Assembly: GCA_001598975.1 (NCBI GenBank)
Contig: BBXU01000668.1
Span: 1-16,842, forward strand
Direction of reading: 5' to 3'
From: Parachlorella kessleri
Lineage: Eukaryota > Chlorophyta > Trebouxiophyceae > Chlorellales > Chlorellaceae
DNA: 16,842 nt
Made by a program: the position numbers and the translations under genes. Positions 1-8,900 of the stretch are shown piece by piece. Under the pieces are notes generated by a model. That model worked only from the letters and a program-made list of their open reading frames with translations, made no database searches and was not told where the DNA came from. The stretch's first letter is position 1; the number at the start of each line of letters is the position of its first letter.

Positions 1-5
1 CGGCT

Positions 6-52
6 TCACGGCAGCATGGTTAGGTGGCGGTACGCTGTTAGATTAGACTAGA
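6..52 (+). repeat. Dispersed repeat, copy A
   Basis: This 47-bp stretch matches 4936-4982 at 45 of 47 positions, at a constant offset of 4930. Frame 1 is open from the first base of the window and reads HGSMVRWRYAVRLD followed by TAG at 49-51. Copy B ends in the same 14 residues and stop, and both differences are silent in this frame. It could be the last codons of a gene or mobile element lying to the left of the window, or a short non-coding repeat. The similarity is seen directly. The coding reading is inference, because the left part is cut off. Confidence 0.75.
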
Positions 53-212
53 CGTCTTGCAAACCCAACCAAAAAGTGCAAAAGCATAGCTGCCAGCGCA
101 CACACTGTGTCGGAAGGTGGGTTGGAAGGGGAGAACATTTTAAGACCCAGCAGAAAAAGGCCGGGGAGCCCTCCTTCATTGGAGCAAAGCAAATTTGATG
201 AGCAACTGCGAC

Positions 213-217
213 TGTAA
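213..217 (+). terminator. Possible polyadenylation signal (TGTAA) for a gene to the left
   Basis: TGTAA is the usual polyadenylation element of volvocine algae. This copy lies about 160 bp after the TAG at 49-51, which would fit the 3' UTR of a gene whose last codons enter the window at base 1. The pentamer also occurs inside introns in this window, so its presence alone is weak evidence. Confidence 0.25.
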
Positions 218-218
218 C

Positions 219-232
219 TGTCACATGTGACA
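219..232. promoter_or_regulatory. 14-bp perfect palindrome with E-box core
   Basis: TGTCACATGTGACA is its own reverse complement and centres on CACATGTG, an E-box-like CANNTG core. It lies about 460 bp upstream of the methyltransferase start. A dimeric bHLH or bZIP-type site is possible, but nothing else supports this. Confidence 0.3.
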
Positions 233-692
233 CATGCACAGTGCTGGTCCCCATTACTGGAGTTTCAGGATGGGGTGAGCTGGACCTCCTACAGGCTAGA
301 GGAGGTGGCAAGAAAGCAGCCGATTGCACCACTGGGCAAGTCTAGGCTCACCAGCAAGCACTGCTTAAGCATGCTTGTGGCACTGCAGGAAAGAGATTAT
401 CAAGTATTCTCTGTCATGACAAAGTCCCTACAGCACAGTTGCAGCCAGCGCCTGCCTGCTTCTGGTCTTCCTGTGCTCCCACCACCGGTCCACAACCACC
501 GGTGTACTTCATGGCCTTTTGCGCCCCGGTGGTACTGCCGTGCTGTGCAATGGGCAGGGCAACATGCCCTGCCCTCCAAGCACGACCCTGCATTTACTGA
601 CAGCGTCTCCAATCGGTGTTTAAGCAGTATTGTTTGGGTGTCAACCTTAAGGGGCGTGATCACATCTATGAATGAATCCCTGCAATCAATAG

Positions 693-3600
693 ATGCTGCC
701 TGCGACTAACCTGTTACACTGCGGTAGCACGGGGCTGCACCTAGTTCAGTCTCTAGGTCCCGCTCTCTGCACTGCCTCGCAATCCTCTTTGGGGAACCAT
801 GCCCTAAGGCGTGTTTTCACCACTGCAGCAGCTTCAGCCGCTGCTCACCTTCAGCTTGCGGACAGCTTACCATCGGGCTTCGATGCTTTCGCCAGCCTTT
901 CGAGGTTGAGTCCGCCAAATGAGTTGAGCGTGGGGGACCCCGAAACCCCGCACCACAGCCCCCAGAGGTTCTTGCACGTCCTGAGCCCAGTCAGGTGTGC
1001 TCCCCGTTTCGGTGTTGCTCGACATGCTGAAGTTCTATCCTCTTGCCAGGAAGCGTCTTTTGCAGCACCTCGCGCTGTCTCTCGTCAGCCTGCTTGCTGC
1101 CTGTCCTGGGGCCCACGGCCGCAAGGGGCAGGTAGAGCACTGGAGAGCTAGCCGCACGCCGCTGATCTGCAGGTCCACATACCCGGAGACTATGTGGGCC
1201 AAGCTGGCCAACCTTTTCGGCGAGCAAGGTCAGCAGCCAGTGGCGGTGGACATAGCTGTGGGGTCCGAGGGCCGGCCTGGAGTTGAGCTTGCCAGGAGGT
1301 GAGGGGCAGGGGGCAATACTGGCTTGCTTTCCTTCTGGCTTGCTGTGGTGGGGTTTCCTGTAGCGCCAGAGCCTCAAAACAAACGGAACCCCCCAGGGTG
1401 CTGCGGCAATCTCACCTGCCGAGTGGAACGGTATCGAGCGTCTGCACCAGGCCTACTGCTGACACACGGCTGGTTGACAAGGTCACCAGGCTTATGCATT
1501 TGTGCACCCGTGGGAATTGATGTTATGCTGTGGCTTGGTCCCAGTAGCGCGGGAAGCATCGCCAGGGAGCACAGTGTTTGACGCGGTTGGACTTGACATT
1601 TCACACGAGCGCAGTGGGTCAACCTTGGCTGCCGATATGCGTGCAGGGGGTTCCACGTGATGAGCGTGGGTTGTGGCACTGCTGCGCTTCAGGAGACGCT
1701 GGCCTGCGCTGTGGCCAACAGAGCGCAGCTGGAGGTGGTGTCAGCACATGCCGAGCATGATGTGGTCCGCCCGGAGTCTGCTGACCTGGTGAGCTGAATC
1801 TCCTTGAATGGGCAGACTGGAGGGGGGGTAGGTGGTGCTAGCCGGCTACGGTGGCTTCCCTGGCAGGATATAAGTAGGAGGAACAAGCCGACAGCGCAGG
1901 GATGATGAATTCTGGATCGCAAAGGAGTAGCAGGCAATACAATAGATGGTGCGGGCAAGTGGCGGAGATGCTGCACGCAAGTGTTTGTGCTTGCAAGGGA
2001 ACCATGCAAACCTTTTCTGTTACAGCGGGCTAGGGCCGTGCGCTGGGCAGCACCAGTGGCAGCACACCTAGGTGCTGCTCCGCGCTCCAGTGCTGCACCA
2101 CCTGCGCTGGGCTCCAATGGGGAGGCTGTGCTGTGCTGCGCTGTGCTGCAGGTGACGTGCATGCACGGGATGCACCTGCTCAACTGCGAGCAGGTCTTGC
2201 CGGAGGCTCACCGCATCCTGAGGCAGGGTGGCAAACTGGTGGTCGCATGGAATGACAGGTGTGCAAGCCTGTACAATCGATGCACTGTTACATGCATCTT
2301 TGCTCGCTTGGTGGGCGGTGAATGCCGTCCCAAACAGGGGCTTCACGGACAAACGGTGAGGCAAGTCAAGCTGCGCTGATCTTGTAAGTTGTGCTGCTGC
2401 TGCCCAGCGTGAATGCCGGAAGCCTTCGAGGGCGCACTCCATGCCACTGTGTGTGCAGGCGATGTGCTCCCTGGCAGCGCTCTTATGCCCTTGCCTTGCT
2501 GCTTTGCCGTGCGCCTACTCCCCCTTGACCCACCCCCTGCTCGTGTGCCGGTATCGCCGCCACGCGCTTGCGAATCACTGAAGAGCTGGCCTCTGGCGAA
2601 CACACCTCTCCTGCCAACTCAGCTCCCTGCGGCTGTGTGCATGCAGGGACCTGAGCTCCCCCTTCATTGCCGGCCTGGAGCAGGCCCTTGAGCGCCACAT
2701 GCCCGGCTACACCCACTCCGACCCCTCCCACCAGCACTACATCCACGCCTGGACGCCCCTGCTGCAGCACCGCGGCCTCTTCAGGTGCGAGCAGGCCCTG
2801 GCATGTGGTCTGGGCTGGTGTACTGCTGCTGCCGCACTGCTGCTGCTGCCGCTGCAGAGGCGGCTGCTGTGTGGTTTGTCTGGTGGCTTTGGCCGCGAAG
2901 GGTGTGCCAGAGGCCACTGTGGAGCCCCTGAAGCTTCAGATTTGGCAGCCTCTGGGGTGGCTGGCTTGTGCAGGCTGGCTGAGTACCACGAGCACAGCAA
3001 CCCGGTGGTGCTGGAGGGGGCGGAGGCGCTGGCAGAGATTGTGGAGTGCCACGGGTTTGTGCGCCACAACCTGCACGGTAAGGGGGCCGTGTTCAAGGTC
3101 GGCAGCGAGGGGCGTTGCTCGGTGTGGGGTTGCAGGCGGCGGTAGGCGCGTGGGAGGCTGGTGATGGGGTTGGGTGCGGGTGGTTGGGGCAGCGCACCAA
3201 GCAGCAGCCCACCTGCTCGCAGGCAGGGGGGTGCGGAGGCAGGGGTTGTCGGACACCCACGGTGGGCTTTGTGTGCGTGCGTCGTGAGAAAGGGAGTGTG
3301 AGGATGTGCTGGATGTGCTGTCCGGCAGGCGTGCCGACTTCTGTGGAGTCTCGATGATGCCACCCACCGTGCAAGGCAGGGCCGAGCCCTGGGGTTGCTT
3401 GGCACTGGTGGTCTTGTGGTGGGGCAATCCTTAATCCAGGCTGCACATACGGCAGCCGTATTGCATAAAACACGATGTAGAGCCAGGTTTGAAACATACT
3501 GCACTCAGGCAAGACTCGGGCACATTCTGCATCCAGCCCTGTCAGCCCAGCTCAACTCCCACTCCCTGTTCGCACTACCTGCCACCCATGCTAATACATG

Positions 3601-4232
3601 CAGGCGAACAGCGGCAGGCGCTGCTGTCTGATGTGCGTGCCCTGGCCCGACAGCACTATGGGTCCGGGCCGGTGCTATTGCCCCTGCTGACCCGGGCCTT
3701 CGAACTGGACAAGGTGACTTGCACCAGAGGCTGCCTTGGCTGCCCCGCTCACCTTCTTGGTTGGTGTTGGGGGATGGTGCTTGTCGGGCCTGCAAGGGCT
3801 GCTCCCGATATGCTCGGTCTGGCAAGCAGCTACCCTCCCTGGGCACCCTCCCAGACATGTGTCATGGTTTGGCGGTCATTAGTCATTGAGGACATGCCCG
3901 CTCCTGACGCCTCAGCTCAGGGCAGGGCAGCCCTGGCCAGGGCAGTCCTCTCTGACGCCGGAACGACCTCCCAGCTGAGGGTCATTCCTCAGCATTTTTT
4001 TAATGCTCTAGGTTTTTACGCTTTCTGAACAAGCGCCCGGCAAGTGCAGGTTGGGACCTAATACACACGAAACTGGCTGGGATTAGTTGCTTACCCCCTC
4101 CCCCCTCTCCTCCTCCTGGTGCAGGCCAGCCCAACGTATGTGACGCTGCAAGAGCTGCTGCAGAGGAGGCAGCAGGCAAAGCGGGCACGAAAGCAGGCAT
4201 CCACCAAGAGGTTGGGAGTCATCAACACCTGA
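693..4232 (+). CDS. SAM-dependent methyltransferase (Methyltransf_11 type), 8 exons, 348 aa
   Basis: Exons are 693-904, 1173-1298, 1647-1788, 2152-2258, 2647-2784, 2974-3077, 3604-3713 and 4125-4232. All introns are GT-AG, every phase joins, and the total of 1047 nt ends in TGA. Residues 1-70 contain no acidic residue before Asp57 and include HALRRVFTTAAASAAA, which looks like an organelle presequence. The domain begins at R-STYPETMW (about 71-79). Motif I is VDIAVGSEG (96-104), the second strand is GFHVMSVG (114-121), PESADLVTCMHGMHLL spans 155-170, and the RILRQGGKLVVAWNDR strand is at 181-196. The C-terminal part resembles the helical end of yeast Crg1/Tmt1-like and other type 11 enzymes. 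The tail is basic (RRQQAKRARKQ). The expected role is methyl transfer from SAM to a small molecule; the substrate is unknown. Oddities are a weak first donor (GTTGAG) and no acidic residue at the end of the second strand. TAG immediately precedes the ATG, which favours this start. Exon 1 is the least certain exon. Confidence 0.82.
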
Positions 4233-4909
4233 GGCCACTTCGGGGTTGCCCCCATCTGTCGAGAAATCGGAGTGCGTGTACCAGTTTTCCACCATAACGT
4301 GTGAAGAGTTTCCTCTGCACCTAGGAAGGGCTTTGGACCCCCGGCCCCCACCGGCTTGCATCTGAAGACCCAGACTCAATTTTGCTTGGGGTAAGGGTAC
4401 GACCGCTGGGGGAGGCATTCTGCGTGGGTAGAACGACCTACTACTCCTTTTTATAGCGACTGCTTTAGAGTGATGCTGAGAGAACATTTAGAGGGGAGCA
4501 ATCCTGGGTTCCTTGTGACACTTCATCTGCTCGCCTACCCCCTTGGCTTCGCTACTTCCTCACTGGGACTTGCCTCCGTAGTCTTTTTCCATCTGCGGCA
4601 GATGTGCGATATTTGTTTCTTCACTGTCCTAGGCGTGTGTTAGAACTTCTGATACTGGCACACTCGGTTATGCTTTTTCTCCCAACTGTTTTCACTCATG
4701 CCTACCTGGTTGGCCAAAGTGAGCCTCCGCAGCTTGCTGTGGCTTCTGCGTGCGTTCAGGGTGGCACGTCCCGTAGAAAGTTGACCGTAAGAAAATGTCT
4801 TGGGGCGCTGGTGTCTAACCAGTGTGATGGGTGTGGGTGTGATTTGTGTTCTCACTTCAGCCTGCTTGTGAGGCAGCTTCATGCCATTGCTCGGCATTCA
4901 AAGTTGTTT

Positions 4910-4997
4910 GACTCCCTGGGCCCCATTTGGGGGACTCACGGCAGCATGGTCAGGTGGCGGTACGCTGTTAGACTAGACTAGACTAGACTCCCTGGGC
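4910..4997. repeat. 12-bp direct repeats flanking repeat copy B
   Basis: GACTCCCTGGGC occurs at 4910-4921 and again, exactly, at 4986-4997. The 64 bp between them contain dispersed repeat copy B and its TAGAC run. This arrangement fits either a target-site duplication around a small insertion or a local tandem duplication. The repeats are seen directly; the mechanism is inference. Confidence 0.6.
4936..4982 (+). repeat. Dispersed repeat, copy B
   Basis: This is the second copy of the 47-bp sequence at 6-52. It differs by two C/T changes, at 4951 and 4973. In frame it ends the ORF at 4604-4981 with HGSMVRWRYAVRLD and TAG, as in copy A. It is followed directly by further TAGAC units up to about 4988. 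Confidence 0.75.
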
Positions 4998-5477
4998 TGC
5001 CGTGATGTGCTTTGCCTTGGCAAAGAGCTGGACAGCCCGTTCGACGGCAAGATGTTTTGGAGCCTTTCCTGGTCCGGCGTGTTGTGGTGCGGTTGGCATA
5101 CAGCTGGCCTGCGTCCTTGACGACATGGAGCTATGGAGGGTGCCATGCTTGTTATGCCCTGCCGTGTGGGAATGAAACAGCGCGATCCACCCATTGCCTC
5201 TGCCAGGTGGACTTGTGAATTAGTTTGAGCCTGGCATGTCAAGTGTGTGCTTGCAGGCTATAGACGGCATCCCGCTGTGATCTGGCTGTGACGTTGTGGG
5301 GATGAGTACATTCTGCCTGTTCCGGTGTGCATGTGTGTGGGATGTGGTTGAAGTTTGTTGGGTGAAGGCGCACTGCTCTGACTTCAGTGGTTCATGTCCC
5401 ATGTCCACCTTAGCTGTGGGGTGCACAGTTCCCCCGTTCAGAAGCCTGGTGTGCATCTGGGAGGTGCAATTGGCATA

Positions 5478-5482
5478 TGTAA
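5478..5482 (+). terminator. Candidate polyadenylation signal (TGTAA) of gene 1
   Basis: This is the first TGTAA downstream of the methyltransferase stop codon. It matches the chlorophyte polyadenylation pentamer, usually found 10-20 nt before the cleavage site. It implies a 3' UTR of about 1.26 kb. No transcript evidence is available. Confidence 0.4.
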
Positions 5483-5924
5483 CAGTACAGATGCGGGGGC
5501 TGCATCCAGACTCTGGAGGCATGCCTGGCTTGCTCCATGCCCACTCAAGAAGTGCCAACTTGCATCTAGTCATTTAACAGCTATCTATCCTGAGTTTGAA
5601 TTGCCTGCCACCGTAAAACACATTGAAAGCCACACTGCTGTCTGACCCCTACCTGTCACGTGCATTTCCATTTCACATTGAAAAGGTCGCATGTTCATCA
5701 AACTGCACAGCGGCCCAGCCATGCTCCCGTACAGCATGTACACTCGCGTCCGGCATATGCTGGGGTAAGCCTAGCACGTAGGCAGGCTATATTACTGTAT
5801 GCGTTTACAAGTCCTACCCTGAGGCCAGCTCCAGGTCGGGACAGTGGTGAGCCTGTCTTGGCCATCCTCTTGGCTGCCAGCCTCAGTTGCAGACCAGTCC
5901 AGAGAACGACAATGGTTTCCTAGG

Positions 5925-5949
5925 TATATTATAAGGAGACGCTAGCGTC
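5925..5949 (+). promoter_or_regulatory. TATA-like element and 12-bp palindrome before the nucleoporin gene
   Basis: TATATTATAAG at 5925-5935 is the only clear AT-rich box near the start at 5964. It is followed at 5938-5949 by GACGCTAGCGTC, a perfect 12-bp palindrome ending 14 bp before the ATG. If the box is a true TATA element, transcription would start roughly at 5955-5962 and the leader would be only a few bases long. Otherwise the box may lie within the 5' UTR. Confidence 0.35.
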
Positions 5950-5963
5950 AATCGAAGCCCAGA

Positions 5964-8900
5964 ATGTTTGGATCAGGTTTGTGATGGAGTCTTGTTGGAC
6001 ACTCCCCAGGCTCTCTACCAACCCAGGCAGATTGCCAGACGTCATGGATGCCCGTGTTGAATTCTCAAGCAGGCCCCATCGGTATACACAAACTTCCTTG
6101 TTCCACTGCAGGCTTTGGAACCACCTCCCCCTCGCCCTTTGGGCAGCCTCAGCAGGCTGCTAGCCCCTTCGGCCAGGGCACCTCCCCTTTTGGTGCTACA
6201 ACCACCCCAGGGGTATTTGGACAGGTGGGTGCGCCAATGGCTTGGCTGCCAGTCAGCGTGTCGAGCAGCGTGGCAGCGGCAGGAGGATGTCCCTGCCGCC
6301 GCCCATGGCCAGGACACAGTCTGCAGGCCTTGTGTGTTTAGCCTGTGCGGGCATCCACCTGCGCACACCCTTGCAAGCTGACTGGGCAGCTGCAGTTGCG
6401 GCTGGTGGAGCCTCGAAACTGCCCGCTCACTATCAGAGCAGCTAGCAGGTCCCGGCCTGACCCTTGCGCAGCCCGCGATCTTTGCCTGCTTGCAGCAGAG
6501 TCAGCCCGCCTTTGGAGCGTCCCCAGCCCCCGCTTTTGGAGCAGCCCCGGCGCCTGGGACCGGCTTTGGGGCGCCGGCCAGCACCCCGGCCTTTGGGGCT
6601 ACCCCCGCCTCCCAACCGTTTGGGGCCACAACCTTCGGGGTGAGCAGCAGCAGGAAGCTCCTGGCCAGAGAGGGGTTTCTTACAAAGTAGCGTGTGCCTT
6701 GAACGGCGTAGCCTGGCACCATAGCCGCTGAGGCCTGGGCGCAGGCTCCAGCATCATAGCAGCCTGGCAGGAGGAGGCTGCTTTGCGTTGGCGAATGAAT
6801 ATCAGACCCCCCTTACCGAGCTCGCGCCGCACCTGCAGGACCTGGAGTGTTCCTGCTGTTCCTGTTCCTGATGCTGCTGCAGGCCGCCAAGCCAGCCGGG
6901 TTTGGGTTTGGGGCGTCGCCGGCAAGCCCCTTTGGGGCGCCGTCCGCGCCAGCTTTCGGTGCCGCTAGCTCAGCCCCGGCCTTTGGCGCACCCGCCTCCC
7001 CCTCCCCCTTTGGGCAAACCACCCCCGCCCCGGCCTTTGGTAAGTGAGCGCCGAAACGCAGCAGCATAAGGAGCTTTCTCCTGGTGCTGTTATTCGCAAG
7101 TGCTATTGAGCGTGAGGCGTACCATGCATAGATGATGCAGCTGTCACCCGTTATGTTCTGGGCTGGTTCCATTGGCGCTGCAGGGGCTGCGTCCTCATCG
7201 CCCGGCTTTGGCGCCGCCCCTGCCGCCCCCGCCTTTGGCCAGGCCCCGGGGCAGCTGCAGGGCTTTGGCTCCACAGCCTTTGGCGCGTCACCAGGTGAGC
7301 AGCCAGCCTGCCTGCCTGCCAGCAAGGCCAGGCAGAGTTTTGTTTGTGTTTCTTTTTCGGTCCAATCGCTGCTGCCTGGGTCGTTTTCAGTCCTTCTGGT
7401 TATGATGTCTTCGCTGGTCCTGGGTTTACCCCTTGCTCCCCGATGGTGCCGTTGTCCTCTTGCCGCGTCGCCCTCTTTGGTTGGATGTGCCGAGCTGTGC
7501 AAGTGCTTCCAAGTCGAGGGGGTTGGCGGCCCCCGGGGGGGGGGGTGGGGGGGGGTCCGCTGGTCGGATGTCTGTGGCTCCGTGCAATAGCGGAAGCTTC
7601 ATACTGGATGCTCGGCTGCTGGCAGTATATGAGCTGGCCTCTGCTGCCGCGCAGGCGGGTTTGGGGCGGCGACCACGTCTTTCGGCGCCGCTGCACGAGG
7701 CACTAGGCAGGTTGTGTTCCGGAAGACGCAGGACCAGGACTCCCAGGCGGGCGGGGTGAAGCAGACAGGTGTGCAGTGGAGGGGAGGGGAGGGAGGAGGG
7801 GGAAGGGGGAGTAGTGGCAGGGGCCAGCTAGGCGTGACACGACAAGAGGGGTGGGCAAAAGACATTGTGGGTGTCAGAGGAGAGGGGTGGCCGCGGTGGG
7901 TGGGTGGAGGTATGGCTGCCAGATAGCAGTGGGGCGTGTGAGGGAAGCATTGAGGCTGGGCAGGAGGTATTCGAGCCCCGGTGTCAGCCTTGGGAGGTGT
8001 GGGCGGGTGGAAGAAGGCATGTCCTTTCCAGCGGCTGGCCTGTTGCTTCGTCTGCACCAGTGAAGCGAGCTGTGGAGGCGGCCTGCGTGAGCTGAAGAAG
8101 CCCTGACCGCTGCCCTGCCCTGCTGTGCTGTGCTGTGCCCGCTGCAGTCTACTTCAACAGCATCAGCTGTCAGCCGGAGTACGCCAACAAGAGTGTGGAG
8201 GAGCTGCGCTGGGAGGACTACCAGGTGGGCCTTTGCTGGCCAGCGTGGCTGAGAAGCACACAAAATTTCCCAATGTTCTGGTCATTACGCCAGGCGGCGT
8301 GAAGGGAATGCTTCTTGGATGCTGGCATGCCTGCCCTTGCGAGAGCAGTGATTTCTTGGAGCTTGGAAAGTCTTGCCTCCGAGGCTCCCTTAAGAGCCTG
8401 GGGCCCGCTGGACCTGCTGTCATCTGGGTTGTATGGTGGGCTAGCCTGGGCCGTGAAGGGCAGCCAGGGCGTGACCTTCAGTACGTCCAGCGCCGCCAGC
8501 CAGGGTGCAGCTGCCAAGCTGTGCCTGTGCGTGGCGCTCAGCGCGGGGAGTGCAACGAGGCAGCAGCACTTCCCATGTGGAGCTGCTGTGCTGCTGCTGC
8601 TGCTGCACGCCACCGCTTTAGCTTGGACGTCCGCAGATAGATAGATAGATAGATCTATAACCCTCCCTGGCTAGTCATCTCCTGCCTGCTTGCAGGATGG
8701 GTGCAAGGGCAACACCGGCGCGCCGCCGACCCCGGGCACGTCTGTGTTTGGCCAGCAGCAGCCCGCGGCAGCCAGCCCCTTTGGCGCCCCCGCCGCCTCC
8801 CCAAGCCCCTTTGGTGCCCCCGCCTCCACGCCAGCATTCGGCGCCCCCGCCGCCTCCTCGCCCACGTTTGGGGCTGCCCCCGCCTTTGGGGCCGCACCAG

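Larger units (their letters stand above)
53..692. other. Intergenic region upstream of gene 1
   Basis: No convincing gene was found here. ORFs up to about 160 codons exist on both strands, but they show no recognisable domain. The stretch would hold any 3' UTR of a gene to the left, and the promoter and 5' UTR of the methyltransferase gene. I see no clear TATA box near 693. It contains TGTAA at 213-217, a 14-bp palindrome at 219-232, and two ACCACCGGT copies near 481-505. An in-frame TAG lies directly before the chosen ATG at 693. Confidence 0.6.
4233..5963. other. 3' UTR of the methyltransferase gene and intergenic region
   Basis: No supported gene lies in these 1.7 kb. The first TGTAA after the TGA at 4230-4232 is at 5478-5482, so the 3' UTR may be about 1.25 kb, which is long. 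The longest + strand ORF (4604-4981, 125 codons) has no recognised domain but ends in the repeated peptide of copy B. The stretch also holds 12-bp direct repeats at 4910 and 4986 and a run of TAGAC units. The promoter of the nucleoporin gene is at its right end. Base composition is less GC-rich than the exons. Confidence 0.55.

Noticed and set aside
2126..2151. CTGTG/CTG repeat runs before acceptors (also 8116-8140 and 10468-10505)
   Set aside because: They are pyrimidine-rich tracts leading into 3' splice sites and need no further explanation.
2737..3504. 255-codon minus-strand ORF over the methyltransferase exons
   Set aside because: It overlaps well-supported + strand exons, shows no domain and has the composition expected of antisense GC-rich DNA.
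4604..4981. 125-codon + strand ORF between the two genes
   Set aside because: No recognisable domain, no clear promoter or splice context. Only its last 14 codons are of interest, as repeat copy B.
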